NCBI GenBank assembly: GCA_023423675.1
Contig: JAFAFD010000100.1
Location: 1-5,681 of the forward strand
Reading direction: 5' to 3'
DNA length: 5,681 nt
DNA from: Pseudomonadota bacterium
GTDB taxonomy: Bacteria; Pseudomonadota; Gammaproteobacteria; Xanthomonadales; Xanthomonadaceae
A program made the position numbers and the translations under genes. The first letter of the stretch is position 1, and each line of letters opens with the position of its first letter. Shown piece by piece: positions 1 through 5,664 of the stretch. The notes beneath the pieces are model-generated. The model was not told the DNA's origin. It was given only the letters and a program-made list of their open reading frames with translations, and made no database searches.

Positions 1-1190
1 CCAACATCCTGCCCGGCTACGACTTCATCAGCGATGCCGCGATGGCGCGCGACGGTGGTGGCCGCGACAACAACCCGAACGACGAAGGTGACTGGTACGC
101 CGCCAACGAGTGCGGCTCGGGCTATCCGGCGTCCGACTCCAGCTGGCACGGCACCCACGTGGCCGGCACCATCGCCGCGGTGACCAACAACAGCACCGGC
201 GTGGCCGGTACCGCCTTCAACGCCAAGGTCGTGCCGGTGCGTGTGCTCGGCAAATGCGGCGGCTATACCTCCGACATCGTCGATGCCATCACCTGGGCCT
301 CCGGTGGCACCGTCAGCGGCGTACCGGCCAATGCCAACCCGGCCGAGGTCATCAACATGTCGCTCGGTGGCGGCGGCACCTGTTCGACCACCTACCAGAA
401 CGCCATCAACGGCGCGGTCGGCCGTGGGACCACCGTGGTGGTGGCCGCCGGCAACGAGTCGTCCAATGTCTCCACCTCGGTACCGGCCAACTGCGCCAAC
501 GTCGTGGCGGTCGCTGCGGTGACCTCGGCCGGCGCCAAGGCCAGCTTCTCCAACTACGGCACCGGCATCGACATCTCCGCGCCGGGCGCGAACATCCTCT
601 CGACCCTCAACACCGGCACCACGGTGCCGGCCAGCGCGACCTACGCGTCCTACAACGGTACTTCGATGGCTGCGCCGCACGTGGCCGGCGTCGTGGCGCT
701 GATGCAGTCGGTGGCGCCCTCGCCGCTGAGCCCGGCGCAGGTGGAAAGCATCATCAAGAGCACCGCGCGTGCACTGCCGGGCGCCTGCTCGGGCGGCTGC
801 GGCGCGGGCATCATCGATGCCGATGCGGCGGTCACCGCGGCCATCAACGGCACCGGCGGCGGCACCAACCCGAACCCGGGTGGCACGGTGCTGCAGAACA
901 ACGTCCCGGTGACCGGCCTGGGCGCGGCCAGCGGTGCCTCGCTCAGCTACACGGTGCAGGTGCCGGCCGGCCGTTCACAGCTGCGCGTGGCGATCAGTGG
1001 CGGCAGCGGTGATGCCGACCTGTACGTGCGCCAGGGCAGCGCCCCGACCGACACGACCTACACCTGCCGCCCGTACCTGAGCGGCAACAACGAAACCTGC
1101 ACCATCAACAACCCCGCCGCCGGCACCTGGCACGTCCGGGTGAAGGGGTACAGCACCTTCTCGGGCGTCACCCTCAACGCCCAGTACTGA
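1..1190 (+). CDS. Secreted subtilisin-like serine protease (S8) with C-terminal PPC domain, 5' end missing
   Basis: This is the 3' part of an extracellular subtilase that degrades proteins outside the cell. The reading frame is open from the window edge (first whole codon at 3), so the ATG at 42 is internal and not the start. Visible parts are the catalytic His in an HGTHVAG motif (147-149), the oxyanion-hole Asn in VVAAGN (453-455) and the catalytic Ser in NGTSMAAPHVAG (663-665). The catalytic Asp, signal peptide and propeptide must lie upstream; the first residues, NILPGYDF, are what normally follows the Asp block. A Gly/Asn/Pro linker (about 849-887) leads to a PPC (pre-peptidase C-terminal) domain (about 909-1187) containing GDADLYVR. 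Eight cysteines suggest disulfides and an exported enzyme. The architecture resembles the StmPr proteases of S. maltophilia, but I cannot say which one. The C-terminal domain is usually removed or acts in secretion and binding in this family. The gene ends 22 bp before a strong terminator. Confidence 0.96.
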   Translation, partial: NILPGYDFISDAAMARDGGGRDNNPNDEGDWYAANECGSGYPASDSSWHGTHVAGTIAAVTNNSTGVAGTAFNAKVVPVRVLGKCGGYTSDIVDAITWASGGTVSGVPANANPAEVINMSLGGGGTCSTTYQNAINGAVGRGTTVVVAAGNESSNVSTSVPANCANVVAVAAVTSAGAKASFSNYGTGIDISAPGANILSTLNTGTTVPASATYASYNGTSMAAPHVAGVVALMQSVAPSPLSPAQVESIIKSTARALPGACSGGCGAGIIDADAAVTAAINGTGGGTNPNPGGTVLQNNVPVTGLGAASGASLSYTVQVPAGRSQLRVAISGGSGDADLYVRQGSAPTDTTYTCRPYLSGNNETCTINNPAAGTWHVRVKGYSTFSGVTLNAQY

Positions 1191-1212
1191 GCCCAAGTCC
1201 CTCTCCAAGGGC

Positions 1213-1244
1213 ACGCCCCGGCTTCGGCCGGGGTGTTTTTTTTT
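1213..1244 (+). terminator. Intrinsic terminator of the S8 protease gene
   Basis: A GC-rich hairpin with a 10-bp stem (1213-1222 pairs with 1227-1236, including one G-T wobble) is closed by a stable TTCG tetraloop (1223-1226). It runs into nine T residues (1236-1244). It lies 22 bp after the protease stop codon, which is the textbook form of a Rho-independent terminator for plus-strand transcription. Read from the minus strand, the hairpin is preceded by A residues and not followed by T residues, so it would stop the convergent asparaginase-like transcript poorly, if at all. Confidence 0.93.
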
Positions 1245-1268
1245 GTAGAGCCGAGCCTACGCTCGGCT
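1245..1268 (+). repeat. SMAG (GTAG-type REP) palindrome, plus orientation
   Basis: The element has a GTAG head (1245-1248) followed by a perfect 8-bp stem, AGCCGAGC (1249-1256) and GCTCGGCT (1261-1268), around a CTAC loop (1257-1260). The head followed directly by a short hairpin is the hallmark of Stenotrophomonas SMAG repeats, REP-like elements thought to be mobilised by RAYT (TnpA-REP) transposases. No RAYT gene is in this window. The element starts at the very next base after the T-tract of the upstream terminator. It is one arm of a tail-to-tail pair with 1279-1302. Confidence 0.9.
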
Positions 1269-1278
1269 GTCAGGGAGC

Positions 1279-1302
1279 TGCCGAGCATGGGCTCGGCACT
1301 AC
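1279..1302 (-). repeat. SMAG (GTAG-type REP) palindrome, minus orientation
   Basis: Read on the minus strand, this is GTAG (1299-1302) followed by TGCCGAGC, a CCAT loop and GCTCGGCA. On the plus strand the perfect 8-bp stem arms are 1279-1286 and 1291-1298, and the loop is 1287-1290. It is the inverted partner of 1245-1268, with 10 bp between the two elements. The stem core GCCGAGC/GCTCGGC is identical in both, so they belong to the same subfamily. It ends 7 bp before the stop codon of the convergent asparaginase-like gene and may act as its 3' end structure, since no T-tract terminator was found for that gene. Confidence 0.9.
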
Positions 1303-1309
1303 GGGTTTG

Positions 1310-1804
1310 TCAGACCGACTCGAAGCGGTTCGCCGCCACGTTCTTGCGCACGTGCTGCGGGTCGAAGATGCGGCCGTTCATCGCGATGTACACACCGGTC
1401 GGCAGCGACTGCACCGCACCGATCGCACAGCCGATGTTGAACTCCGCATCCGAACCACGGAAGCGTGCCGGGCTCAGCGCACCGGTCATCACGATCGTCT
1501 TGTCCGGAATCGTCGCCAGCACCTGGCCGGTCTGCACCATCGAATCGGTGCCGTGGGTGACCAGCACGTGGCGGGTCGCCTGCGCGGCGATGGTCGCGCG
1601 GATCAGCTCGCGGTCGTCATCGTTGATGTGCAGCGAATCCTTGCGCAGGATCGGAATGACGTTGAAGCGGAAAGTCACCCCCAGCTCCCGCAGGATCATG
1701 CCGATCTGCGGATCACCGATCTGGTAGTCCGACTTGTCGTCGAAGTAGATCTTGTCGATCGTGCCACCGGTGGTGACGACCAGGAGCTCTTCCATCATGT
1801 GCAT
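1310..1804 (-). CDS. Single-domain asparaginase-like protein (N-terminal asparaginase domain only)
   Basis: The product is 164 aa from this ATG, or 161 aa from the third Met of the cluster (1793-1795), which starts MEELL and may be the real start. No clear Shine-Dalgarno precedes any of them. The protein matches only the N-terminal domain of the L-asparaginase/glutaminase family (usually about 330 aa). It shows the TTGGTID motif (nucleophile Thr, residue 15), HGTDSM (Thr86-Asp87) and a Lys154 in DPQHVRKN that lines up with Lys162 of E. coli AnsB. The N-domain catalytic set (T12, T89, D90, K162 in E. coli numbering) is therefore present. The C-terminal domain, which completes the neighbouring active site in the usual tetramer, is absent. 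There is no room for it downstream (only 119 bp to the protease stop), so this does not look like a fresh frameshift. Its substrate is unknown; hydrolysis of Asn or another amide is inference. Confidence 0.9.
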   Translation of the reverse strand: MHMMEELLVVTTGGTIDKIYFDDKSDYQIGDPQIGMILRELGVTFRFNVIPILRKDSLHINDDDRELIRATIAAQATRHVLVTHGTDSMVQTGQVLATIPDKTIVMTGALSPARFRGSDAEFNIGCAIGAVQSLPTGVYIAMNGRIFDPQHVRKNVAANRFESV

Positions 1805-1849
1805 GCGCGAAACCAGGACAGGTACAGCGGCGCGGGGCCGGGAACACAG

Positions 1850-1878
1850 ATGATAAGGCCCGGCGGCCGCAGCGTCAG
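1850..1878 (-). promoter_or_regulatory. Possible sigma-70 promoter for the asparaginase-like gene
   Basis: On the minus strand, CTGACG (1873-1878, 4 of 6 to TTGACA) and TATCAT (1850-1855, 5 of 6 to TATAAT) are separated by 17 bp. Transcription would begin near 1843, giving a leader of about 40 nt. The -35 overlaps the stop codon of the upstream DUF2069 gene. In high-GC DNA a TATCAT at this spacing is notable but unproven. The gap between the two genes is only 70 bp, so read-through from the wrbA operon is also possible. Confidence 0.3.
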
Positions 1879-2210
1879 CGTCGCTTGCTGAAGCGGGCGC
1901 GCAGCCCCGGCAGGCTGGCGGCGAAGATCACCAGCAGGGCCAGGCCGATCTCGATCAGCGCCAGCCAGCGGGTCTCGGGGTGGCTCCAGGCGCTCATCAC
2001 CCCGTGGCTGAACCAGCCCAGGGCCAGGACCGAGGCCCAGAACCCGGCCTTGCGCCAACCCAGGCGCAGGGCGATGGCCAGCGCCAGCGGCGGCGCGGTG
2101 AACACCAGCTGGGTGGCCAGCCAGTGCTTGTCATTGATGAACCAGCCTACGTACAGCGCCGCCAGGCCCAGCAGGGCCAGCAGCAGGACCGTGCGCGGCG
2201 CGGTGTTCAT
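1875..2210 (-). CDS. DUF2069 family small membrane protein
   Basis: The product is a 111-aa, very hydrophobic protein with four likely membrane helices: about residues 7-24, 31-50, 56-74 and 83-100. The loops are short and the C-terminus is basic (RARFSKRR), which probably sits in the cytoplasm. The sequence matches the DUF2069 family, whose function is unknown. The start ATG (2208-2210) overlaps the wrbA stop in an ATGA arrangement, and no strong Shine-Dalgarno is seen, so translation is probably coupled to wrbA. From memory, wrbA next to a DUF2069 gene also occurs in Pseudomonas, which suggests a conserved functional link. A longer reading frame runs back to 2597, but that extension only overlaps wrbA in another frame and is not credible. 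Confidence 0.88.
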   Translation of the reverse strand: MNTAPRTVLLLALLGLAALYVGWFINDKHWLATQLVFTAPPLALAIALRLGWRKAGFWASVLALGWFSHGVMSAWSHPETRWLALIEIGLALLVIFAASLPGLRARFSKRR

Positions 2211-2800
2211 CGGGCCAGCCGCTGTGCGATGTCGGCCACCCGGCGGCCCAGCGCGCGGGCCAGCACGGCCTCGTCGTCGGTCGGCTGCGGGTCGTCGGCG
2301 GCACCGGCCACGTGGCTGGCGCCATACGGCGTACCGCCACTGGTGGTGTGGCTCAGCGCCGGCTCGGTGAAGGGGATGCCGACGATCAGGCAGCCGTGGT
2401 GCAGCAGCGGCACCTGCATCGACAGCAGGGTCGATTCCTGGCCGCCGTGCATCGAGGCGGTGGAGGTGAACACGCCGGCCGGCTTGCCGGCGAGGGTGCC
2501 ATTGACCCACTCGGCGCCCAGCCCATCGAGGAAATGCTTGACCGGTGCGGCCATGTTGCCGAAGCGGGTAGGGCTGCCCAGCAGCACGCCCTGACACTCG
2601 GCCAGGTCCTGCACGTTCACGTAGGGCGCGCCGTCATCGGGTACCGGCGGCTGCGCGGTCTGGGTTACCGCGGCCACCGGCGGCACCGTGCGCAGGCGCG
2701 CGGTCATGCCCGGCACCTCGCCGATACCCCGCGCGATCTGGCGCGCCAGCCGTGCCACCGAACCGCCCCGGCTGTAGTACAGCACCAGAATCTCGCCCAT
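2207..2800 (-). CDS. wrbA: NAD(P)H:quinone oxidoreductase, WrbA family
   Basis: This is a 197-aa flavodoxin-fold protein, the normal length for WrbA. The family binds FMN, forms tetramers and reduces quinones by two electrons with NAD(P)H, which limits semiquinone and oxidative damage in the cytoplasm. The N-terminal FMN-phosphate loop reads YYSRGG (residues 8-13). The second FMN region is GSPTRFGNMAAPVKHFLD (about 75-92). The conserved STASMHGGQE stretch with the following LHHG lies at about 113-136, and a GGTPYGASH segment typical of WrbA at about 155-163. A GAGGAG Shine-Dalgarno (plus-strand 2812-2817) sits 11 nt before the ATG, which supports this start. It is the first gene of an operon with the DUF2069 gene, overlapping it by 4 nt, and is divergent from yihY. 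Confidence 0.95.
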   Translation of the reverse strand: MGEILVLYYSRGGSVARLARQIARGIGEVPGMTARLRTVPPVAAVTQTAQPPVPDDGAPYVNVQDLAECQGVLLGSPTRFGNMAAPVKHFLDGLGAEWVNGTLAGKPAGVFTSTASMHGGQESTLLSMQVPLLHHGCLIVGIPFTEPALSHTTSGGTPYGASHVAGAADDPQPTDDEAVLARALGRRVADIAQRLAR

Positions 2801-2877
2801 CGCGTGCAGGTCTCCTCATCGTGTGGATGCCAGTATGGCTATCCTGCATCGATTCCGCATCGGGTACCCTTGCGCCG
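2801..2877. promoter_or_regulatory. Divergent wrbA / yihY intergenic region
   Basis: These 77 bp separate two genes transcribed away from each other and must carry any promoters for both, unless these lie inside the coding sequences. The wrbA Shine-Dalgarno is at 2812-2817. I see no -35/-10 pair good enough to call with confidence. Weak -10 candidates are CATACT on the minus strand (about 2832-2837) and TACCCT on the plus strand (2865-2870), the latter only 7 bp before the yihY ATG. No clear operator palindrome was found. Confidence 0.45.
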
Positions 2878-4152
2878 ATGGAACCTCTGGATACGCTCAA
2901 CCTGTGGATGGAGCGCGCGCGGGATCGCGCACGGGCCGCCAGCTTCGGCCGCTTCCTCTGGCGCCGCTTCCTCGACGACCGCCTGTTCCAGGCAGCGGCG
3001 GCGCTGGCCTACACCACCGTGTTCGCGCTGGTGCCGCTGGCGATCGTGGTGTTCGGGGTGCTGTCGGCGTTCCCGGTGTTCGACCGCTGGAGCGACCAGC
3101 TCAGCGACTACGTGTTCTCCAACTTCGTGCCCAGCGCCGCGCGCGCGGCCGAAGGCTACCTGCGGCAGTTCTCGGCCAGTGCCGGCCAGCTCACCGCCGC
3201 CGGCTTCATCGCCCTGGTCGTCTCGCTGCTGATCACCCTCAACAGCGTCGAGGAAACCTTCAACCAGATCTGGCGGGTGGGCAGCACGCGGCCCAAGCTG
3301 ACCCGCTTCCTGGTCTACTGGACCGTGCTGACCCTCGGCGCGATGCTCGCGGCCGCGTCGCTGGCGGTGTCGGCGCGGGTGCTGGCATTGCCGCTGTTCG
3401 GCACCCAGGAAGGGCGCTGGCTGGCTGATCTGTCGCTGCGGCTGGCGCCGGTGCTGATCGAATTTGTCTGCATCATGCTGGTCTATCGGGTAGTGCCGCA
3501 TCACACGGTGAAGTGGCGGCATGCGATTCCCGGCGCGGTGCTGGCGGCGGTATTGCTGGAGCTGATCAAGTGGGGCATCGGTGCCTACCTGGGCAGCTTC
3601 CAGTCCTACCAGAAGCTCTATGGCACGGTCGCCTTCGTGCCGATCCTTCTGCTGTGGATCTACCTGTGCTGGGTGGCGGTGCTGCTGGGGGCGTCGCTGG
3701 CCTCGTCGATGGCCGCCTTCCGCTACCAGCCGGTGGAGCTGCGGCTGCCGCAGGGCTTCGAGTTCTACGGCCTGCTGCGCCTGCTCGGGCGCTTCCAGCA
3801 GGCGCGCGCGCTCGGCAAAAGCCTTGACGACGATGAGATCCTGCGCCTGGAACCGCTGCTGACCGATGCGCTGCTGCATGACCTTGTCTGCGAACTGCAG
3901 GCCCATGGCCTGCTGCGCCGCGACGAGAATGGCGACTGGCTTCTCGCGCGGGATCTGGACCAGGTCAGTCTTTCCGACCTCTACGAGTGGACACAGCTGC
4001 GCATCCCGGTAGCCGAGCAGTTCCTGCCCTACCGCGACGACAGCCTTGGCCGGGCCGCACTCGCGGCGCTGGATGAGCTTCGCCTGCCGCTGCGCGAGCG
4101 CCTCAAGCGCCGTGTCAGCGACATCTATCCTGATTACGGAGATACCCCATGA
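2878..4152 (+). CDS. yihY: YihY/BrkB family inner-membrane protein with C-terminal cytoplasmic extension
   Basis: The product is 424 aa and belongs to the YihY (BrkB, UPF0761) family. These proteins were once labelled RNase BN by mistake, and their true role is unsettled. The N-terminal part carries about six hydrophobic segments (roughly residues 38-66, 104-124, 143-172, 187-205, 213-236 and 248-278). Family-typical stretches are LAYTTVFALVPLA near 43-55, LLITLNSVEETFNQIWR near 117-133 and YGTVAFVPILLLWIYLCW near 248-265. A soluble, charged region of about 145 residues follows (about 280-424). It is absent from the shorter E. coli protein and looks helical, possibly like a winged helix. The frame is open back to 2752, but that part overlaps wrbA; the ATG at 2878 is preferred because it precedes the conserved region by a normal distance. 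Its Shine-Dalgarno is poor. The stop overlaps the start of the TlpA-like gene (ATGA), so the two form an operon. Confidence 0.93.
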   Translation: MEPLDTLNLWMERARDRARAASFGRFLWRRFLDDRLFQAAAALAYTTVFALVPLAIVVFGVLSAFPVFDRWSDQLSDYVFSNFVPSAARAAEGYLRQFSASAGQLTAAGFIALVVSLLITLNSVEETFNQIWRVGSTRPKLTRFLVYWTVLTLGAMLAAASLAVSARVLALPLFGTQEGRWLADLSLRLAPVLIEFVCIMLVYRVVPHHTVKWRHAIPGAVLAAVLLELIKWGIGAYLGSFQSYQKLYGTVAFVPILLLWIYLCWVAVLLGASLASSMAAFRYQPVELRLPQGFEFYGLLRLLGRFQQARALGKSLDDDEILRLEPLLTDALLHDLVCELQAHGLLRRDENGDWLLARDLDQVSLSDLYEWTQLRIPVAEQFLPYRDDSLGRAALAALDELRLPLRERLKRRVSDIYPDYGDTP

Positions 4153-4724
4153 TCCGCACCCCCCTGTTGAAGGCCCTGCCGCTGGCTTTGTTGCTGGCCC
4201 TGGCCGCCTGCAAGCCTGCGCAGGAACCGACCCCGGCCAGCAGCGCACCGCCGGCCCAGGCGCCGACGCCCGCGGCTCCGGCGGAGGGCGCGGATGAGAA
4301 TCCGGCCGAGCGCACCACGGCCGAGTTCCCGACCCTGAAGATGAAGGCCATCGACGGCAGCGACTACGACCTGGCCGCGCACCGTGGCAAGTGGGTGGTG
4401 GTGAACTTCTGGGCGACCTGGTGTGCACCGTGCCGCAAGGAGATGCCGGAGCTGTCGGCGCTGCACGCGATGCGCAGCAACATCGAAGTGGTGGGCCTGG
4501 CCTACGAGGACATCGAGACGCCGGAGATGCAGGCGTTCCTGGCCAAGCACCCGGTGACCTATCCGATCGTGGTGGTCGATCCGTTCGACCCGCCGGCCGA
4601 CTTCGCGATCCCGCGCGGCCTGCCGCTGACCCACCTGATCGATCCGAACGGCAAGGTCGCGCACACGTTCCTGGGGCCGGTCACCGCCACCGACATCGAA
4701 CAGCAGATCGCTGCTGCCAGGTAG
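4149..4724 (+). CDS. TlpA-like thioredoxin-fold lipoprotein
   Basis: The product is a 191-aa thiol-disulfide oxidoreductase anchored in the envelope. The N-terminus is a lipoprotein signal (basic MIRTPLLK, then a Leu/Ala core) with the lipobox LAAC, so Cys21 should be lipidated. Lys at +2 is not the inner-membrane retention signal, which argues for the outer membrane or a periplasm-facing location. A Pro/Ala-rich linker (about 24-57) leads to a TlpA/ResA-type thioredoxin domain. This has [18 protein letters not shown] (the WCAPC active site is Cys92/Cys95), a likely cis-Pro159 in GLPLTHLID and the closing NGKV hairpin. A GGAG Shine-Dalgarno (4138-4141) sits 7 nt before the ATG inside the end of yihY, and the genes overlap by 4 nt. 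The likely role is keeping periplasmic cysteines reduced, for example for cytochrome maturation or repair, but the partner is unknown. The stop codon comes from a SMAG repeat. Confidence 0.94.
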   Translation: MIRTPLLKALPLALLLALAACKPAQEPTPASSAPPAQAPTPAAPAEGADENPAERTTAEFPTLKMKAIDGSDYDLAAHRGKWVVVNFWATWCAPCRKEMPELSALHAMRSNIEVVGLAYEDIETPEMQAFLAKHPVTYPIVVVDPFDPPADFAIPRGLPLTHLIDPNGKVAHTFLGPVTATDIEQQIAAAR

Positions 4725-4743
4725 AGTCGACCGTTGGTCGACT
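4721..4743 (+). repeat. SMAG (GTAG-type REP) palindrome overlapping the tlpA-like stop codon
   Basis: GTAG (4721-4724) is followed by a perfect 8-bp inverted repeat, AGTCGACC (4725-4732) and GGTCGACT (4736-4743), with a GTT loop. The design matches the two SMAG elements at 1245-1302, but the stem sequence is different (AGTCGACC, not AGCCGAGC), so it belongs to another subfamily. The TAG of the head (4722-4724) is the in-frame stop codon of the upstream gene. No inverted partner was found nearby. A short adjoining hairpin (CTGCC 4742-4746 with GGCAG 4752-4756) follows without a T-tract. The structure may protect the 3' end of the yihY-tlpA transcript. Confidence 0.85.
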
Positions 4744-4881
4744 GCCCCTCAGGCAGGCCGCAAGAACCGGCGCTGCGCGCGAGCGGTGGCCAACGGCGAC
4801 TCTCCTCCCCTCCGCCCAGCGTCAACACCGTGTGGGCAACCGCTGCGCTACGCTTGGGCTTCCTTCCAGCGTGGCACAACG
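4744..4881. other. Gap between the tlpA-like gene's SMAG repeat and ppk2
   Basis: These 138 bp lie between the SMAG repeat and ppk2. A GTG at 4786 is in frame with ppk2, but the 32 extra residues look unlike coding sequence of this family. A possible -10 box TACGCT (4849-4854) lies 27 bp before the ppk2 ATG, at a normal distance for a promoter with a short leader. No good -35 pairs with it. No intrinsic terminator with a T-tract was seen after the tlpA-like gene. Confidence 0.35.
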
Positions 4882-5664
4882 ATGGGCAAGCTCAAGCGCA
4901 AGGAGTACGACGAACTGCTGCAGCCGCTGCAGCTGGAACTGACCGCGATGGCGCGCTGGGTGCAGCACAGCGGGCAGCGTCTGCTGGTGCTGTTCGAAGG
5001 TCGTGACACGGCCGGGAAGGGTGGCGCAATCCAGGCCATCAGCCAGCACCTCAACCCGCGCCAATGCCGGGTGGTGGCACTGCCGAAGCCGACCGACCGC
5101 GAATCGACGCAGTGGTATTTCCAGCGCTACGCCGGACACCTGCCGGCGGCGGGCGAGATCGTGCTGATGGACCGCAGCTGGTACAACCGCGCCGGCGTGG
5201 AACGGGTGATGGGCTACTGCAGCGAGGCCGAGTACCAGCAGTTCCTGCACCAGGCACCGGTATTCGAGCAGCTGCTGGTGGATGACGGCATCCTGTTGTT
5301 CAAGTACTGGCTGTGTGTGGACCAGGCGCAGCAGGAAAAGCGCTTCGAGGAGCGCCACAGCGATCCGCTGAAGGGCTGGAAGCTGTCGCCGGTGGATCTG
5401 AAGTCACGCAGCAAGTACAGCGCCTACACCGAGGCCCGCGAGGCAATGCTGCGGGCCACGCATCGCGATGCGGCGCCGTGGACGCTGGTGGACTTCAACG
5501 ACCAGCGGCTGGGGCGGTTGTCGCTGGTGCGCAATCTGCTGGACCGTCTGCCGGATACGCGGGTGGATGAGCCGGTGCTGGATCTGCCGAAGTTGAAGGG
5601 CAAGCTGCACGTGGAGCACTACGACGTGCTGAAGCCGATCGAGAATTTTCCGCTCGAGGACTGA
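4882..5664 (+). CDS. ppk2: Polyphosphate kinase 2 (PPK2), single domain
   Basis: The product is a 260-aa PPK2-family enzyme that moves phosphate between inorganic polyphosphate and nucleotides in the cytoplasm. Family members of this one-domain form usually make NTPs from NDPs. The P-loop is FEGRDTAGKGG (residues 38-48, Lys46 binding phosphate, Asp42 conserved). The Walker B region is LMDRSWYNRAGVERVMGY (95-112, Asp97-Arg98). The lid region FEERHSDPLKGWKLSPVD (155-172) carries the basic residues expected to grip polyphosphate. The C-terminal stretch with TLVDFNDQRLGRLSLVRNLL (201-220) is also typical. The length fits one-domain PPK2 (class I by overall look; class assignment is inference). 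The ATG at 4882 is chosen because MGKLKRKEYDELL fits the family N-terminus, although its Shine-Dalgarno is poor. A longer GTG start at 4786 is less likely. The gene is in the same direction as the tlpA-like gene but separated by 157 bp and a SMAG repeat, so it is probably transcribed independently. Confidence 0.95.
   Translation: MGKLKRKEYDELLQPLQLELTAMARWVQHSGQRLLVLFEGRDTAGKGGAIQAISQHLNPRQCRVVALPKPTDRESTQWYFQRYAGHLPAAGEIVLMDRSWYNRAGVERVMGYCSEAEYQQFLHQAPVFEQLLVDDGILLFKYWLCVDQAQQEKRFEERHSDPLKGWKLSPVDLKSRSKYSAYTEAREAMLRATHRDAAPWTLVDFNDQRLGRLSLVRNLLDRLPDTRVDEPVLDLPKLKGKLHVEHYDVLKPIENFPLED

Noticed and set aside
1857..1868. GGCC-CGGC-GGCC hairpin after the DUF2069 stop as a terminator
   Set aside because: The stem is only 4 bp and is followed on the minus strand by TTATCATCT and not a T-run; too weak to call.
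1307..1891. Plus-strand open frames opposite the asparaginase-like gene
   Set aside because: They show no domain motifs and are rich in Arg, His and Asp, typical of antisense frames; the minus-strand gene has clear catalytic motifs.
2570..2587. GTAG followed by a short GCTGC/GCAGC inverted repeat inside wrbA, resembling a SMAG
   Set aside because: The stem is only 5 bp, lies in conserved coding sequence and encodes the expected FMN-binding region; a chance match.
1875..2597. 240-codon version of the DUF2069 gene
   Set aside because: The first half reads as low-complexity Arg/Gly/Ala sequence overlapping wrbA in another frame. Family similarity and membrane helices begin at the ATG at 2208-2210.
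2752..2877. N-terminal extension of yihY
   Set aside because: It overlaps the start of wrbA on the other strand and would occupy the whole divergent promoter region; the encoded residues do not resemble the family.
2839..4428. Long 529-codon open frame on the minus strand opposite yihY and the tlpA-like gene
   Set aside because: It is rich in Arg, Gln, His and Pro with no recognisable motif and lies opposite two well-supported genes. This is the usual antisense shadow in high-GC DNA.
4786..4881. GTG start giving a 292-aa PPK2
   Set aside because: The extra 32 residues do not look like PPK2, and the ATG at 4882 gives a normal family length. It cannot be fully excluded because neither start has a strong Shine-Dalgarno.
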